From the NCBI RefSeq assembly GCF_029227915.1, contig NC_079885.1, positions 29,577,001 to 29,641,000 of the forward strand: a DNA stretch of 64,000 nucleotides, read 5' to 3'. Positions 18,057 through 26,100 of this stretch are shown here, piece after piece. The translations under genes and the position numbers were made by a program. Position 1 is the first letter of the stretch; each line of letters starts with the position of its first letter. The notes below the pieces were generated by a model. The model did not search any database, had not been told where the DNA came from, and saw nothing but the letters and a program-made list of their open reading frames with translations. Source of the stretch: Hydractinia symbiolongicarpus (Eukaryota > Cnidaria > Hydrozoa > Anthoathecata > Hydractiniidae).

Positions 18057-18627
18057 CTTTATTATCTATATCTATATTATTATTTGCGTTTAAATTTCTT
18101 CCAGCGATATAATGCCTACCTGTAATTAGACCTACACTGATTGGTGATAAGAATGATCCGAATCTATAATACAAATCACATGTGAACCTTTGAAGTGCGG
18201 AGTTTAGGAAGGGGTCATTCTCCAGGTCATCTCTCAATGCATCTTGATTGTTTATTCCTAAGACTGTACAGGCCCCCATGGAATACATGTGGATGATTGA
18301 TTGTCCCAAGGACTTTACCATTTGACCCGATAGTTTAGCTTCATAGATACTAAAGAGTTTCTTCACCTCATCATCTTTTAGCTTTTGAATTTGCTCGTCC
18401 GTATACATTTTACCCAGGTATAGCTTGCTATTTCCGGTTAACACACACTCGAGCAATTTTTGCCTCTTACCATCATCGGGTGTAGGACCCTGAATAAAAA
18501 TTAAGTTGTCAATTGCAGTTTCAGCCATTTTCAATAGCGATAGGTATTTTTTAACACAAAAAAAGCAAAAACTAAGTACTACTACTAGTATTAGTACTAA
18601 TATTATGAAATTGATATATTCTATCAT
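18010..18627 (-). CDS. Conserved Polinton protein of unknown function with N-terminal anchor
   Basis: A 205-aa frame from ATG 18627. Residues 5-28 are strongly hydrophobic (INFIILVLILVVVLSFCFF), followed by KKYLSLLK. An alternative ATG at 18528 (MAETAIDNL) would give a soluble 172-aa protein; it follows an AT-rich leader (AAAAAATACC upstream), so the start is uncertain. The body is helical: YTDEQIQKLKDDEVKKLF, then LENDPFLNSALQRFTCDLYYRFG and LSPISVGLITGRHY. I recall this body as a recurrent uncharacterised family in invertebrate Polintons. The tail (GRNLNANNNIDIDNKD) is Asn/Asp-rich and overlaps the next gene. A 34-bp tandem repeat lies directly upstream. Confidence 0.82.
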   Translation of the reverse strand: MIEYINFIILVLILVVVLSFCFFCVKKYLSLLKMAETAIDNLIFIQGPTPDDGKRQKLLECVLTGNSKLYLGKMYTDEQIQKLKDDEVKKLFSIYEAKLSGQMVKSLGQSIIHMYSMGACTVLGINNQDALRDDLENDPFLNSALQRFTCDLYYRFGSFLSPISVGLITGRHYIAGRNLNANNNIDIDNKDVRGTDSYSGDNEEP

Positions 18628-18630
18628 GGT

Positions 18631-18795
18631 CCTATAGTAGTCTATAGGAGTATTATAGGAGTATTATAGGATAGTCTTATAGTAGTCTATAGGAGTATTA
18701 TAGGATAGTCTTATAGTAGTCTATAGGAGTATTATAGGATAGTCTTATAGTAGTCTATAGGAGTATTATAGGATAGTCTTATAGGAGTCTATAGA
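18631..18795. repeat. 34-bp tandem repeat, about 4-5 copies
   Basis: Units such as TATAGTAGTCTATAGGAG followed by TATTATAGGATAGTCT repeat between the 205-aa gene and the ATPase gene. They contain CTATAG/TATAG dyads, so each unit can form small foldbacks. They occupy the promoter position of the 205-aa gene and sit just past the ATPase 3' hairpin. A regulatory role or simple slippage are both possible. Confidence 0.85.
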
Positions 18796-18803
18796 TCTGT
18801 TAC

Positions 18804-18832
18804 TTTTTGTTACAAGACTCTTGTAACAAAAA
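18804..18832 (-). terminator. 3'-end hairpin after the packaging ATPase
   Basis: Perfect 13-bp stem TTTTTGTTACAAG/CTTGTAACAAAAA with a 3-base loop, 9 bp past the ATPase stop. It is the strongest member of the TTAC/GTAA hairpin series and probably marks the end of the ATPase-capsid transcript. Confidence 0.7.
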
Positions 18833-18841
18833 ATGCCCATT

Positions 18842-19438
18842 CTAGCAAATCACGTGAGTTCGTGGAGATTCCATCCTCATGACTAAATGTGTATATTTAC
18901 CATCTTTCAGCCTTTCCTTGACCTTCTGGATCTCCGACGATTCAATGACATCATTCTCTTTGTGGATGGTTGCGAGATCATCCCTGTCCTTCGGATACCA
19001 CACATATAACATTTTTGCCTGCCTTCGTAAGTTCTTCGGTATCGCGGTGTATGATTGTGTGAGAAGCCACATGGAGTGGTTTCGATGTCGACCGCTGATG
19101 GCCAGCTCCAGAAGCGGTTGCCTCTTTTTGTCCAGTTTCTCATCCGCGATGATGTCGTCGATCAGGAATAATGTTTTGTATCCGGCACAGAAATCCGTCA
19201 TCTTTTGGATCCATTCATACAACATGCCCATGGGCTCAATTAGAATCACATATCTATCCCTCCAGAACCAGTTACTACCCATATATGTCTTGTTCCATCT
19301 TAATGTTGGACATATAATCACAATGAAATCGAAGTGGTTGTAGTACACGCTCTCTAGCAGTTTTACAACGCGTTGGGATTTTCCGCAGCCCGTGGGACCG
19401 ACGAATAATGCCGTGTGAGGATCTTTCATGTAGTCCAT
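18842..19438 (-). CDS. A32-like genome-packaging ATPase (FtsK/HerA superfamily)
   Basis: A 198-aa ATPase, the expected motor that moves the element's DNA into capsids. Walker A is GPTGCGKS (residues 14-21). Walker B is LFLIDD (90-95, acidic D94-D95). A polar sensor-like LLTQSY follows (125-130), with basic residues (RRQAK) after it. Length and motif order fit Polinton ATPases, which are short. I chose ATG 19438 because it lies one base past the capsid gene stop. The frame extends to a GTG at 19465, but that would overlap the capsid gene and is not needed. Gene order packaging ATPase, major capsid, minor capsid on one strand is usual for Polintons. A strong hairpin follows the stop. Confidence 0.93.
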   Translation of the reverse strand: MDYMKDPHTALFVGPTGCGKSQRVVKLLESVYYNHFDFIVIICPTLRWNKTYMGSNWFWRDRYVILIEPMGMLYEWIQKMTDFCAGYKTLFLIDDIIADEKLDKKRQPLLELAISGRHRNHSMWLLTQSYTAIPKNLRRQAKMLYVWYPKDRDDLATIHKENDVIESSEIQKVKERLKDGKYTHLVMRMESPRTHVIC

Positions 19439-19439
19439 T

Positions 19440-20759
19440 TTAATATAGTACATCCATAATTTCACCGTTTTGAATATTTAATTGAGCATCCATTATTAGA
19501 TATATGTAAGCGTTTAAGGATCCCGCTGCCTCGGCCGTCTTTTCAACTTGCAGTGTGATGCCCTCGCTCGCATTTTCAATCCGTCGACCAGTCCCGTGTA
19601 GTGAGTTTTCATCTATGGTTCTGAAATCCAAACATAGAGCATATTTCGTGGTTAGGTAGTCCGCGACCTTCACATCATGTAGTTGCAGATGTTTTTGTAT
19701 TTCACCGGCGTTGCCATCCCTTTGCTTGCCCTCCGCAAAATACTTGCATATTTCACCATAATGCTCAAACGGTTGCATCCCCTGAGCGAAAAGTTGGTTA
19801 GGCTTACCCTCAACTATAGCGGATACCTTTTTGATCTTAGGATTGTAGAACCTTCCTGTATCTCGTTTGTAAGCTTTCTCTTCCTCAAACAGAACCAATA
19901 TACCCTTCAGAGACTTGCATGGTGTATTGAATGACCAATTCCAAGTTGTGTCTGACTTATCCACCCTAATTTGTCTATGTCTCAAGAATCTGTCATAGAG
20001 CACGGCCATGTTTTGGTATTCATTTGAGATGAATCTGGCAAGTGTGGGTTGTGTCACAATCTCATATTCGAGAGATATGTTGGAGATTTTGTATTTAGCA
20101 TCCGGTGCCGGTGCCGTAGCGGAACCTGAAGGTTTGGTAGGTGTTGATAAAACTACCCTGTCATAATTGTTGAATGTTATCTCATAACACAGCCTATTAC
20201 CTAATCCGGCCTGATAATAAGGAATCGTGCTATCCAACATTTCGAAATCCAGCGGTATGGTGAACTTGTTTTTGTATGCATCATAAATAGCTTTGTCCGC
20301 TACCTCCGATGCGTCTTTATCCGCAGCTCCAACTCTCAGTTTCATACAGTTTTCTGTACACCCTTCATCAAAGATGATACCTTGTCTTATTGCATTTCTT
20401 TTTTCAGACTTGGTTAGCCATAAATCTCTGTAGCACCCGAAAAGGTCAAAGTCATCAATGCTTAGAATCTCGGTACCCTCGAACTTGATAGCTAGCTTTT
20501 TAACAATTGCCCTCCCTATGTTAGAGACCAATGTTCTCTTCGTGTCAGCTTTTGACTCGAGATCAATGTCGAAACTTATTTTTGAAGTACCGGGAACAAT
20601 GACATCATCGTTACCTAAATTAGGGAACCTAATCAGGAGTAACTGGTTCTGATCAATCTCACTTGGGTTGTGAGTGACAATTACTTTTTGATGCGTTCCT
20701 TTTACGCCATGTGCGGTTCTAAGTGAACGCTCTGGGTTTAACTTTTTCCCGTATTCCAT
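19440..20759 (-). CDS. Major capsid protein (probable double jelly-roll)
   Basis: A 439-aa protein placed between the ATPase and the probable penton gene, as the major capsid protein is in Polintons. Length is near that of the family. Segments rich in beta-strands and loops are seen throughout, such as VIVPGTSKISFDIDL (residues 53-67), IGRAIVKKLAIKFEGTEIL and WNWSFNTPCKSLKGILVLFEE in the second half. Many aromatic and Gly/Pro turns suit a jelly-roll protein. The assignment rests on context, length and general resemblance to Polinton capsid proteins. ATG at 20759 follows an AT-rich leader. The downstream ATPase starts one base after the stop, so the two are very likely co-transcribed. Confidence 0.88.
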   Translation of the reverse strand: MEYGKKLNPERSLRTAHGVKGTHQKVIVTHNPSEIDQNQLLLIRFPNLGNDDVIVPGTSKISFDIDLESKADTKRTLVSNIGRAIVKKLAIKFEGTEILSIDDFDLFGCYRDLWLTKSEKRNAIRQGIIFDEGCTENCMKLRVGAADKDASEVADKAIYDAYKNKFTIPLDFEMLDSTIPYYQAGLGNRLCYEITFNNYDRVVLSTPTKPSGSATAPAPDAKYKISNISLEYEIVTQPTLARFISNEYQNMAVLYDRFLRHRQIRVDKSDTTWNWSFNTPCKSLKGILVLFEEEKAYKRDTGRFYNPKIKKVSAIVEGKPNQLFAQGMQPFEHYGEICKYFAEGKQRDGNAGEIQKHLQLHDVKVADYLTTKYALCLDFRTIDENSLHGTGRRIENASEGITLQVEKTAEAAGSLNAYIYLIMDAQLNIQNGEIMDVLY

Positions 20760-20814
20760 GCTATTCCATATTACTTTTATTTTATTTTACTTTAATTCGG
20801 TTAATGCTACGGTA

Positions 20815-21378
20815 TCATCTGTCCGCCGTATCTCTTATGTGTAGGGTAACTGTTGTCTTCATACCACCCCATAGCACCTTACCATCCTGACCTGTGACTC
20901 TCATGGTAAGTGATTGAAGTAAACCTTTCTTTAGTTTCTTATATTGCGGATTTTTCGGTTCAATATATGTAAAATCACCACCATACTCGGATATATGATA
21001 TGTCATCAGGTTGTTGCTATATTCACCATCTTTAAGATTTAACGAGTTATCCAATTCATTAAGATTAAAATGTAGTTCCGTTACACCCTCCATATTGAAT
21101 ATTTTACTCAACTTAGAGTTTCCAGCTAGTTGTGTTGATTTTACATCACCTCTCACGATTGAATTCAACTCCCTCCCCGTGTATTGCTGACCCTGTGGTA
21201 ACCTAACCGTGGTAACTCCATCAGCCAATGGTATATCTATTGGAGCTGCAACCACATATGTGACATTGTCTGAAAACGTCTCCACGATCGCAACCTCCTT
21301 TGTACCATGCGAGTTGTCTATCGGTTGATACAAATAGATTTTCTTCTCGCTATTTACTTCCTTTATTGTGATATACAT
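20815..21378 (-). CDS. Probable minor capsid (penton, single jelly-roll) protein
   Basis: A 187-aa protein directly upstream of the major capsid gene on the same strand (55 bp gap). Length and position match the penton protein of Polintons. It is beta-rich, with repeated alternating hydrophobic stretches (KKIYLYQPID, VTYVVAAPIDIPL, TELHFNLNEL, GGMKTTVTLHIRD). No signal peptide or membrane segment is seen. In the virion it would fill the five-fold vertices. The start at 21378 is touched by TAATATAATA on the minus strand. It faces away from the 401-aa gene starting at 21417, with 38 bp between the starts. Confidence 0.8.
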   Translation of the reverse strand: MYITIKEVNSEKKIYLYQPIDNSHGTKEVAIVETFSDNVTYVVAAPIDIPLADGVTTVRLPQGQQYTGRELNSIVRGDVKSTQLAGNSKLSKIFNMEGVTELHFNLNELDNSLNLKDGEYSNNLMTYHISEYGGDFTYIEPKNPQYKKLKKGLLQSLTMRVTGQDGKVLWGGMKTTVTLHIRDTADR

Positions 21379-21416
21379 TATTATATTAGAGGTTGTGAAT
21401 ATATTTAAATCAAAGA
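21379..21416. promoter_or_regulatory. 38-bp divergent promoter region
   Basis: It lies between the minor capsid start (21378, minus) and the 401-aa gene start (21417, plus). TATTATATTAG abuts one ATG and ATATATTTAAATC lies just before the other. Overlapping promoters with very short leaders are implied. Confidence 0.5.
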
Positions 21417-22622
21417 ATGGATGACATTTTCAGATATAACCCGAATGCGACATATAAACCAAATGGAGGGCTGGATCTTCAAATATTGGGCGCTAGGGAT
21501 CTGTACAAACAGGCCATTATTGTGTCTGAAAGTGGCTCTTTCCCCGCTTCCTTTCCTAATATTTTTACCAATTATGAACTTAGTCAGAACGCGCAACGTA
21601 TGAGAATTTGGAATGAGCAACCTTTTAGACTATGGCAAACCCAGCTACATTTCGCCACTTGGTGCGCTTCAAGTGCCTGTGGTGTAAGTTCCGAACACCT
21701 TAATGATGGTAGATCTATGGTCAGGTCGATATATCGTTTTCATGTGTATTATCACATTAGACGAATCATTAAGCGCCTGCAAACACCTCTGCCCTTTGAG
21801 GATAGTTTCAATCAATACGATAATCCATATTCAAACAAAGAGTTTTTAAAAATATGTGGTGAATATGACGTTGATTCTAATCCTATGAAATACAGGGGGC
21901 AATACTTTTTCAGCTCATATCAAAAAAGACGTAACAACTATCCAACTCCGGGGTTAAGTTATTTCACAAACGACTCCATGACAAGATGGACTGTGGAAAA
22001 ATCTAATGGCTTTACAAAAACGGGCCTTGTAAAGATTTCAAGCAGTGTTAGGGCGTATGCTTATCTTGTTCTTAGTTCTCAGGCCTCGGCACGCTCCTCC
22101 ATCCTTGGTAATGATTCAAGTGCTCTGACCGCCCAAAGAGTTTTTATGAATAACCTTGAGGATATTGTTAACCGTAGGGTCGATATTCAGGAAGACATTA
22201 AACGTTATCAGGATACGTTAAACTACGCTTCAAGTAAGGTTGATTATTCGGTTGGGCAAGGTATTTATATGATACCTAGTGACATGAATCTCAGAATTAA
22301 GACCGGTGTGGTGGGTTACAACAACAAAATTTTGATATCTGGTGAAGATCTGACCATTGGGATTAATCTAAAGGTTAATGTTATTGAAAAAACAGCTGAA
22401 TCACATAAAAAGATAACTAAAAAGAAGCCGGTAACACCCGATCATCCTGATATCCATCCTGATCATCCTGATAAACACATTACCGTACACCACGTGGATA
22501 CTACAGATAAACACATTACTGCACCTTACCACAAAGATACTCCTCCTACACACGAAGATGAGAAGATCGCTCTTGTGATTGTTATGACAACAGGTTATTT
22601 CATATGGTATTTGTTTAGATAA
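21417..22622 (+). CDS. 401-aa protein with C-terminal membrane anchor, unknown function
   Basis: The protein starts MDDIFRYNPN. The body contains QRMRIWNEQPFRLWQTQLHF and WCASSACGVSSEHL (residues about 59-95), then RFHVYYHIRRIIKRLQTPLP. I recall this set of motifs from uncharacterised proteins of invertebrate Polintons. Residues 336-380 form a His/Asp/Pro/Thr-rich low-complexity region (HPDHPDKHIT). A terminal hydrophobic segment (about 383-400, IALVIVMTTGYFIWYLF) ends in Arg with no luminal tail, suggesting a tail-anchored protein. Divergent from the minor capsid gene and last before the right terminal repeat. Its relation to capsid genes suggests a virion component, unproven. Downstream DNA holds a long imperfect palindrome. 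Confidence 0.88.
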   Translation: MDDIFRYNPNATYKPNGGLDLQILGARDLYKQAIIVSESGSFPASFPNIFTNYELSQNAQRMRIWNEQPFRLWQTQLHFATWCASSACGVSSEHLNDGRSMVRSIYRFHVYYHIRRIIKRLQTPLPFEDSFNQYDNPYSNKEFLKICGEYDVDSNPMKYRGQYFFSSYQKRRNNYPTPGLSYFTNDSMTRWTVEKSNGFTKTGLVKISSSVRAYAYLVLSSQASARSSILGNDSSALTAQRVFMNNLEDIVNRRVDIQEDIKRYQDTLNYASSKVDYSVGQGIYMIPSDMNLRIKTGVVGYNNKILISGEDLTIGINLKVNVIEKTAESHKKITKKKPVTPDHPDIHPDHPDKHITVHHVDTTDKHITAPYHKDTPPTHEDEKIALVIVMTTGYFIWYLFR

Positions 22623-22640
22623 AGAATGACGTCAATTAAA

Positions 22641-22789
22641 TGTCAATCAAGCCAGAATAACAATAGAGAAACAATGCATTCCTTACATACCAAATATCCT
22701 TAGCAACGGCTACTTTCGTTTTGACTTTTTTCTTATGTAAACAACTTTCTGGTATGTAAAATCCTATTGTTATAAGCGTTTGATTGACA
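22641..22789. repeat. 149-bp nested imperfect palindrome
   Basis: Three pairs of 10-bp arms are nested: TGTCAATCAA (22641) with TTGATTGACA (22780); ATAACAATAG (22657) with CTATTGTTAT (22764); TTACATACCA (22683) with TGGTATGTAA (22750). Spacers between the first and second pair are 6 bp on both sides. It lies between the last gene and the right terminal repeat. It could be a 3'-end structure for the 401-aa gene or a small non-autonomous inserted element; no flanking duplication is seen. Confidence 0.8.
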
Positions 22790-22853
22790 GATGGTTTTAC
22801 AAGATAACAAAAACTGCTTGCGTGTTGTTATTTATTTATGTTTTATTATCATT

Positions 22854-23158
22854 GATGGTATTACCACACTGGCGAGAGGACATTATAGACACACATAACA
22901 CTATAAATTATAGGACACTGCAGGGGAGGGTGTGTGGGGGCCCAGGGGACGGGGAGGGGGCCCGGGGGACACGGCCGGGGAGGGGGGTTTTGGACAGATA
23001 TTATAGAGCATGCCCGATTATTTACCGTAAAGTGGTAAAGTGCACATGGATTTTATTGACTCTTCTATCGTTGATTTGAAGTGGATGATCTATAAATTGA
23101 CGTGGAGTGGTACAGAATATATTAATCGCTGTCCTAGGATCCCCATTTTCCTATCTCT
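22854..23158 (-). repeat. Right terminal inverted repeat of the Polinton (305 bp)
   Basis: Reverse complement of 7524-7828 with three substitutions. It starts after ATCATT at 22853 and ends CCTATCTCT at 23158. It carries a second copy of the polymerase gene's last 14 codons, here without the rest of the gene. Confidence 0.97.
22919..22987 (+). other. G-run block in right terminal repeat (G-quadruplex potential)
   Basis: Mirror copy of 7695-7763. The plus strand has repeated runs of four to six G (GGGGAGGG up to AGGGGGG). With its left counterpart, the G-rich strand runs 5' to 3' toward the element end on both sides. Confidence 0.75.
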
Positions 23159-23163
23159 TCCCG
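23159..23163. repeat. Right target-site duplication TCCCG
   Basis: Matches 7519-7523. Satellite sequence resumes at once (TGCTTGGCCCGTATAGTC), with one base differing from the common GGCTTGG. Confidence 0.75.
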
Positions 23164-26100
23164 TGCTTGGCCCGTATAGTCGAATGTATATAAAGAAAGT
23201 ACCCTGTGAGTAAACTCATTTTCAGAACGATTTTTAAATTATCTTTTCACCACTAAAACGCATGAGACTTGTAGTTTTCAAAAATGTTTTCATTTTTGAT
23301 GAGACGCTGAATAAAAGAAGTTTAATCGCCGGCAAACGGAAACCTGCGATTTCCCGTAACTCCCGGACTCGGCCCGTATAGTCAAAAGTATACAAAGAAA
23401 GTAGCCAGGGAGTAAACTCATTTTCCGAACGATTTTTTAATTATTATTTCCCCACTAAAGCCCATGAGACTTGCAGTTTTTAAAAATGTTTTCATTTTTG
23501 ATGAGACGCTGAATAAAAAAAGTTTAATCGCCGGCAAACGAAAACCCGCGATTTCCCGTAAATCCCGGGCTCGGCCCGTATAGTCAAAAGTATACAAAGA
23601 AAGTACCCAGGGAGTAAACTCATTTCCCGAACGATTTTTTAAATTTTTTTTTCACCACTAAAACGCATGAGACTTGTAGTTTTTAAAAATGTTTTCATTT
23701 TTGATGAGACGCTGAATAAAAGATTTTTAATCGCCGGCAAACGAAAACCCGCGATTTCCCGTAAATCCCGGGCTTGGCCCGTATAGTCAAAAGTATACAA
23801 AGAAAGTACCCAGGGAGTAAACTCATTTCCAGAACGATTTTTTAAATTATTTTTTCCCCACTAAAACGCATAAGACTTGTAGGTTTCAAAAATGTTTTCA
23901 TTTTTGATGAGACGCTTAATGAAAGAGGTTTAATCGCCGGCAAACGAAAACCCGCGATTTCCCGTAAATCGCGGGTTTGGGCCGTATAGTCAAAAGTATA
24001 CAAAGAAAGTACCGAGGGAGTAAACACATTTCCCGAACGATTTTTTAAATTATTTTTTCACCACTAAAACGTATGAGACTTGTAGGTTTCAAAAATGTTT
24101 TCATTTTTGATGAGACGCTTAATGAAAGAGGTTTAATCGCCGGCAAACGAAAACCCGCGATTTCCCGTAAATCGCGGGCTTAGCCCGTATAGTCAAAAGT
24201 ATACAAAGAAAGTACCCAGGGAGTAAACACATTTCCCGAACGATTTTTTAAATTATTTTTTCACCACTAAAACGCATGAGACTTGTAGTTTTCAAAAGTG
24301 TTTTTTATTTTTGATGAGACGCTGAATAAAAGAAGTTTAATCGCCGGAAAACGAAAACCCGCGATTTCCCGTAAATCCTGGGCTTGGCCCGTATAGTTGA
24401 ATGTATCTAAAGAGAGTACCCAGGGAGTAAACTGATTTCCCGAACGATTTTTCAAATTATTTCTGCACCACTAGAACGAATGAGACTTGTAGTTTTCGAA
24501 AATGTTTTCATTTTTAATGAGACGCTTAACGAAAGAGGTTTAATCGCCGGCAAACGAAAACCCGCTGTTTCCCGTAAATCCCGGGCTTGTCCCGTATAGT
24601 CGAATGTATACAAAGAAAGTACCCTGTGAGTAAACTCATTTCCAGAACGATTTTTAAATTATTTTTTCACCAATAAAACGCATGAGATTTGTAGTTTTCA
24701 AAAATGTTTTCATTTTTGATGAGACGCCTAATGAAAGAGGTTTAATCGCCGGCAAACGAAAACCCGCAATTTCCCGTAAATCCCGGGCTTGGCCCGTATA
24801 GTCGAATGTATACGAAGAAAGTACCCTGTGAGTAAACTCATTTCCAGAACGATTTTTAAATTATCTTTTCACCACTAAAACGCATGAGACTTGTAATTTT
24901 CAAAAATGTTTTCATTTTTGATGAGACGCTGAATAAAAGAAGTTTAATCGCCGGCAAACGGAAACCTGCGATTTCCCGTAAATCCCGGAGTCGGGCCGTA
25001 TAGTCAAAAGTATACAAAGAAAGTAGCCAGGGAGTAAACTCATTTCCCGAACGATTTTTTAATTATTATTTCCCCACTAAAGCCCATGAGACTTGCAGTT
25101 TTTAAAAATGTTTTCATTTTTGATGAGACGCCTAATGAAAGAGGTTTAATCGCCGGCAAACGAAAACCCGCAATTTCCCGTAAATCCCGGGTTTGGCCCG
25201 TATAGTCGAATGTATACAAAGAAAGTACCCTGTGAGTAAACTCATTTCCAGAACGATTTTTAAATTATCTTTTCACCACTAAAACGCATGAGACTTGTAA
25301 TTTTCAAAAATGTTTTCATTTTTGATGAGACGCTGAATAAAAGAAGTTTAATCGCCGGCAAACGGAAACCTGCGATTTCCCGTAAATCCCGGAGTCGGGC
25401 CGTATAGTCAAAAGTATACAAAGAAAGTAGCCAGGGAGTAAACTCATTTCCCGAACGATTTTTTAATTATTATTTCCCCACTAAAGCCCATGAGACTTGC
25501 AGTTTTTAAAAATGTTTTCATTTTTGATGAGACGCTGAATAAAAGAAGTTTAATCGCCGGCAAACGAAAACCGCGATTTCCCGTAAATCCCGGGCTCGGC
25601 CCGTATAGTCAAAAGTATACAAAGAAAGTACCCAGGGAGTAAACTCATTTCCCGAACGATTTTTTAAATTTTTTTTTCACCACTAAAACGCATGAGACTT
25701 GTAGTTTTCAAAAATGTTTTCATTTTTGATGAGACGCTGAATAAAAGAATTTTAATCGCCGGCAAACGAAAACCGCGATTTCCCGTAAATCCCGGGCTTG
25801 GCCCGTATAGTCAAAAGTATACAAAGAAAGTACCCAGGGAGTAAACTCATTTCCAGAACGATTTTTTAAATTATTTTTTCACCACTAAAACGCATAAGAC
25901 TTGTAGTTTTCAAAAATGTTTTCACTTTTAATGGGACGCTGAATAAAAGAATTTTAATCGCCGGCAAACGAAAACCCGCGATTTCCCGTAAATCCCGGGC
26001 TTGGCCCGTATAGCCGAATGTATACAAAGAAAGTACCCAGGGAGTAAACTCATTTCCAGAACGATTTTTTAAATTATTTTTTCACCACTAAAACGCATAA

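Larger units (their letters stand above)
7524..23158. mobile_element. Complete Polinton/Maverick transposon
   Basis: A 15,635-bp unit bounded by 305-bp terminal inverted repeats and a 5-bp direct repeat, inserted in satellite DNA. It encodes the hallmark set of Polintons: protein-primed family B DNA polymerase, retrovirus-like DDE integrase, A32-like packaging ATPase, a capsid protein of the expected size and place, and a smaller partner consistent with the penton. Several small membrane proteins are also present. The usual adenovirus-type cysteine protease was not found. The terminal repeats differ at only 3 of 305 positions and nearly all genes are open, so insertion was recent or the copy is under selection. 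One small gene has an in-frame stop. Gene content also fits the animal viruses described as adintoviruses; sequence alone does not separate a transposon from an integrated virus. Confidence 0.96.

Noticed and set aside
19439-19465. GTG-initiated extension of the packaging ATPase
   Set aside because: It overlaps the capsid gene end, and a eukaryotic element would be expected to use the ATG at 19438, one base past the capsid stop.
22780-23079. A 99-codon plus-strand frame running into the right terminal repeat
   Set aside because: It starts at TTG, not ATG, and most of it reads the terminal repeat in a frame unrelated to the polymerase tail. The hydrophobic start is likely due to AT-rich DNA.
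7524-23158. Search for an adenovirus-type cysteine protease gene
   Set aside because: No frame in the element showed the expected His, acidic residue and Cys pattern in a protein of the right size, so none is annotated.
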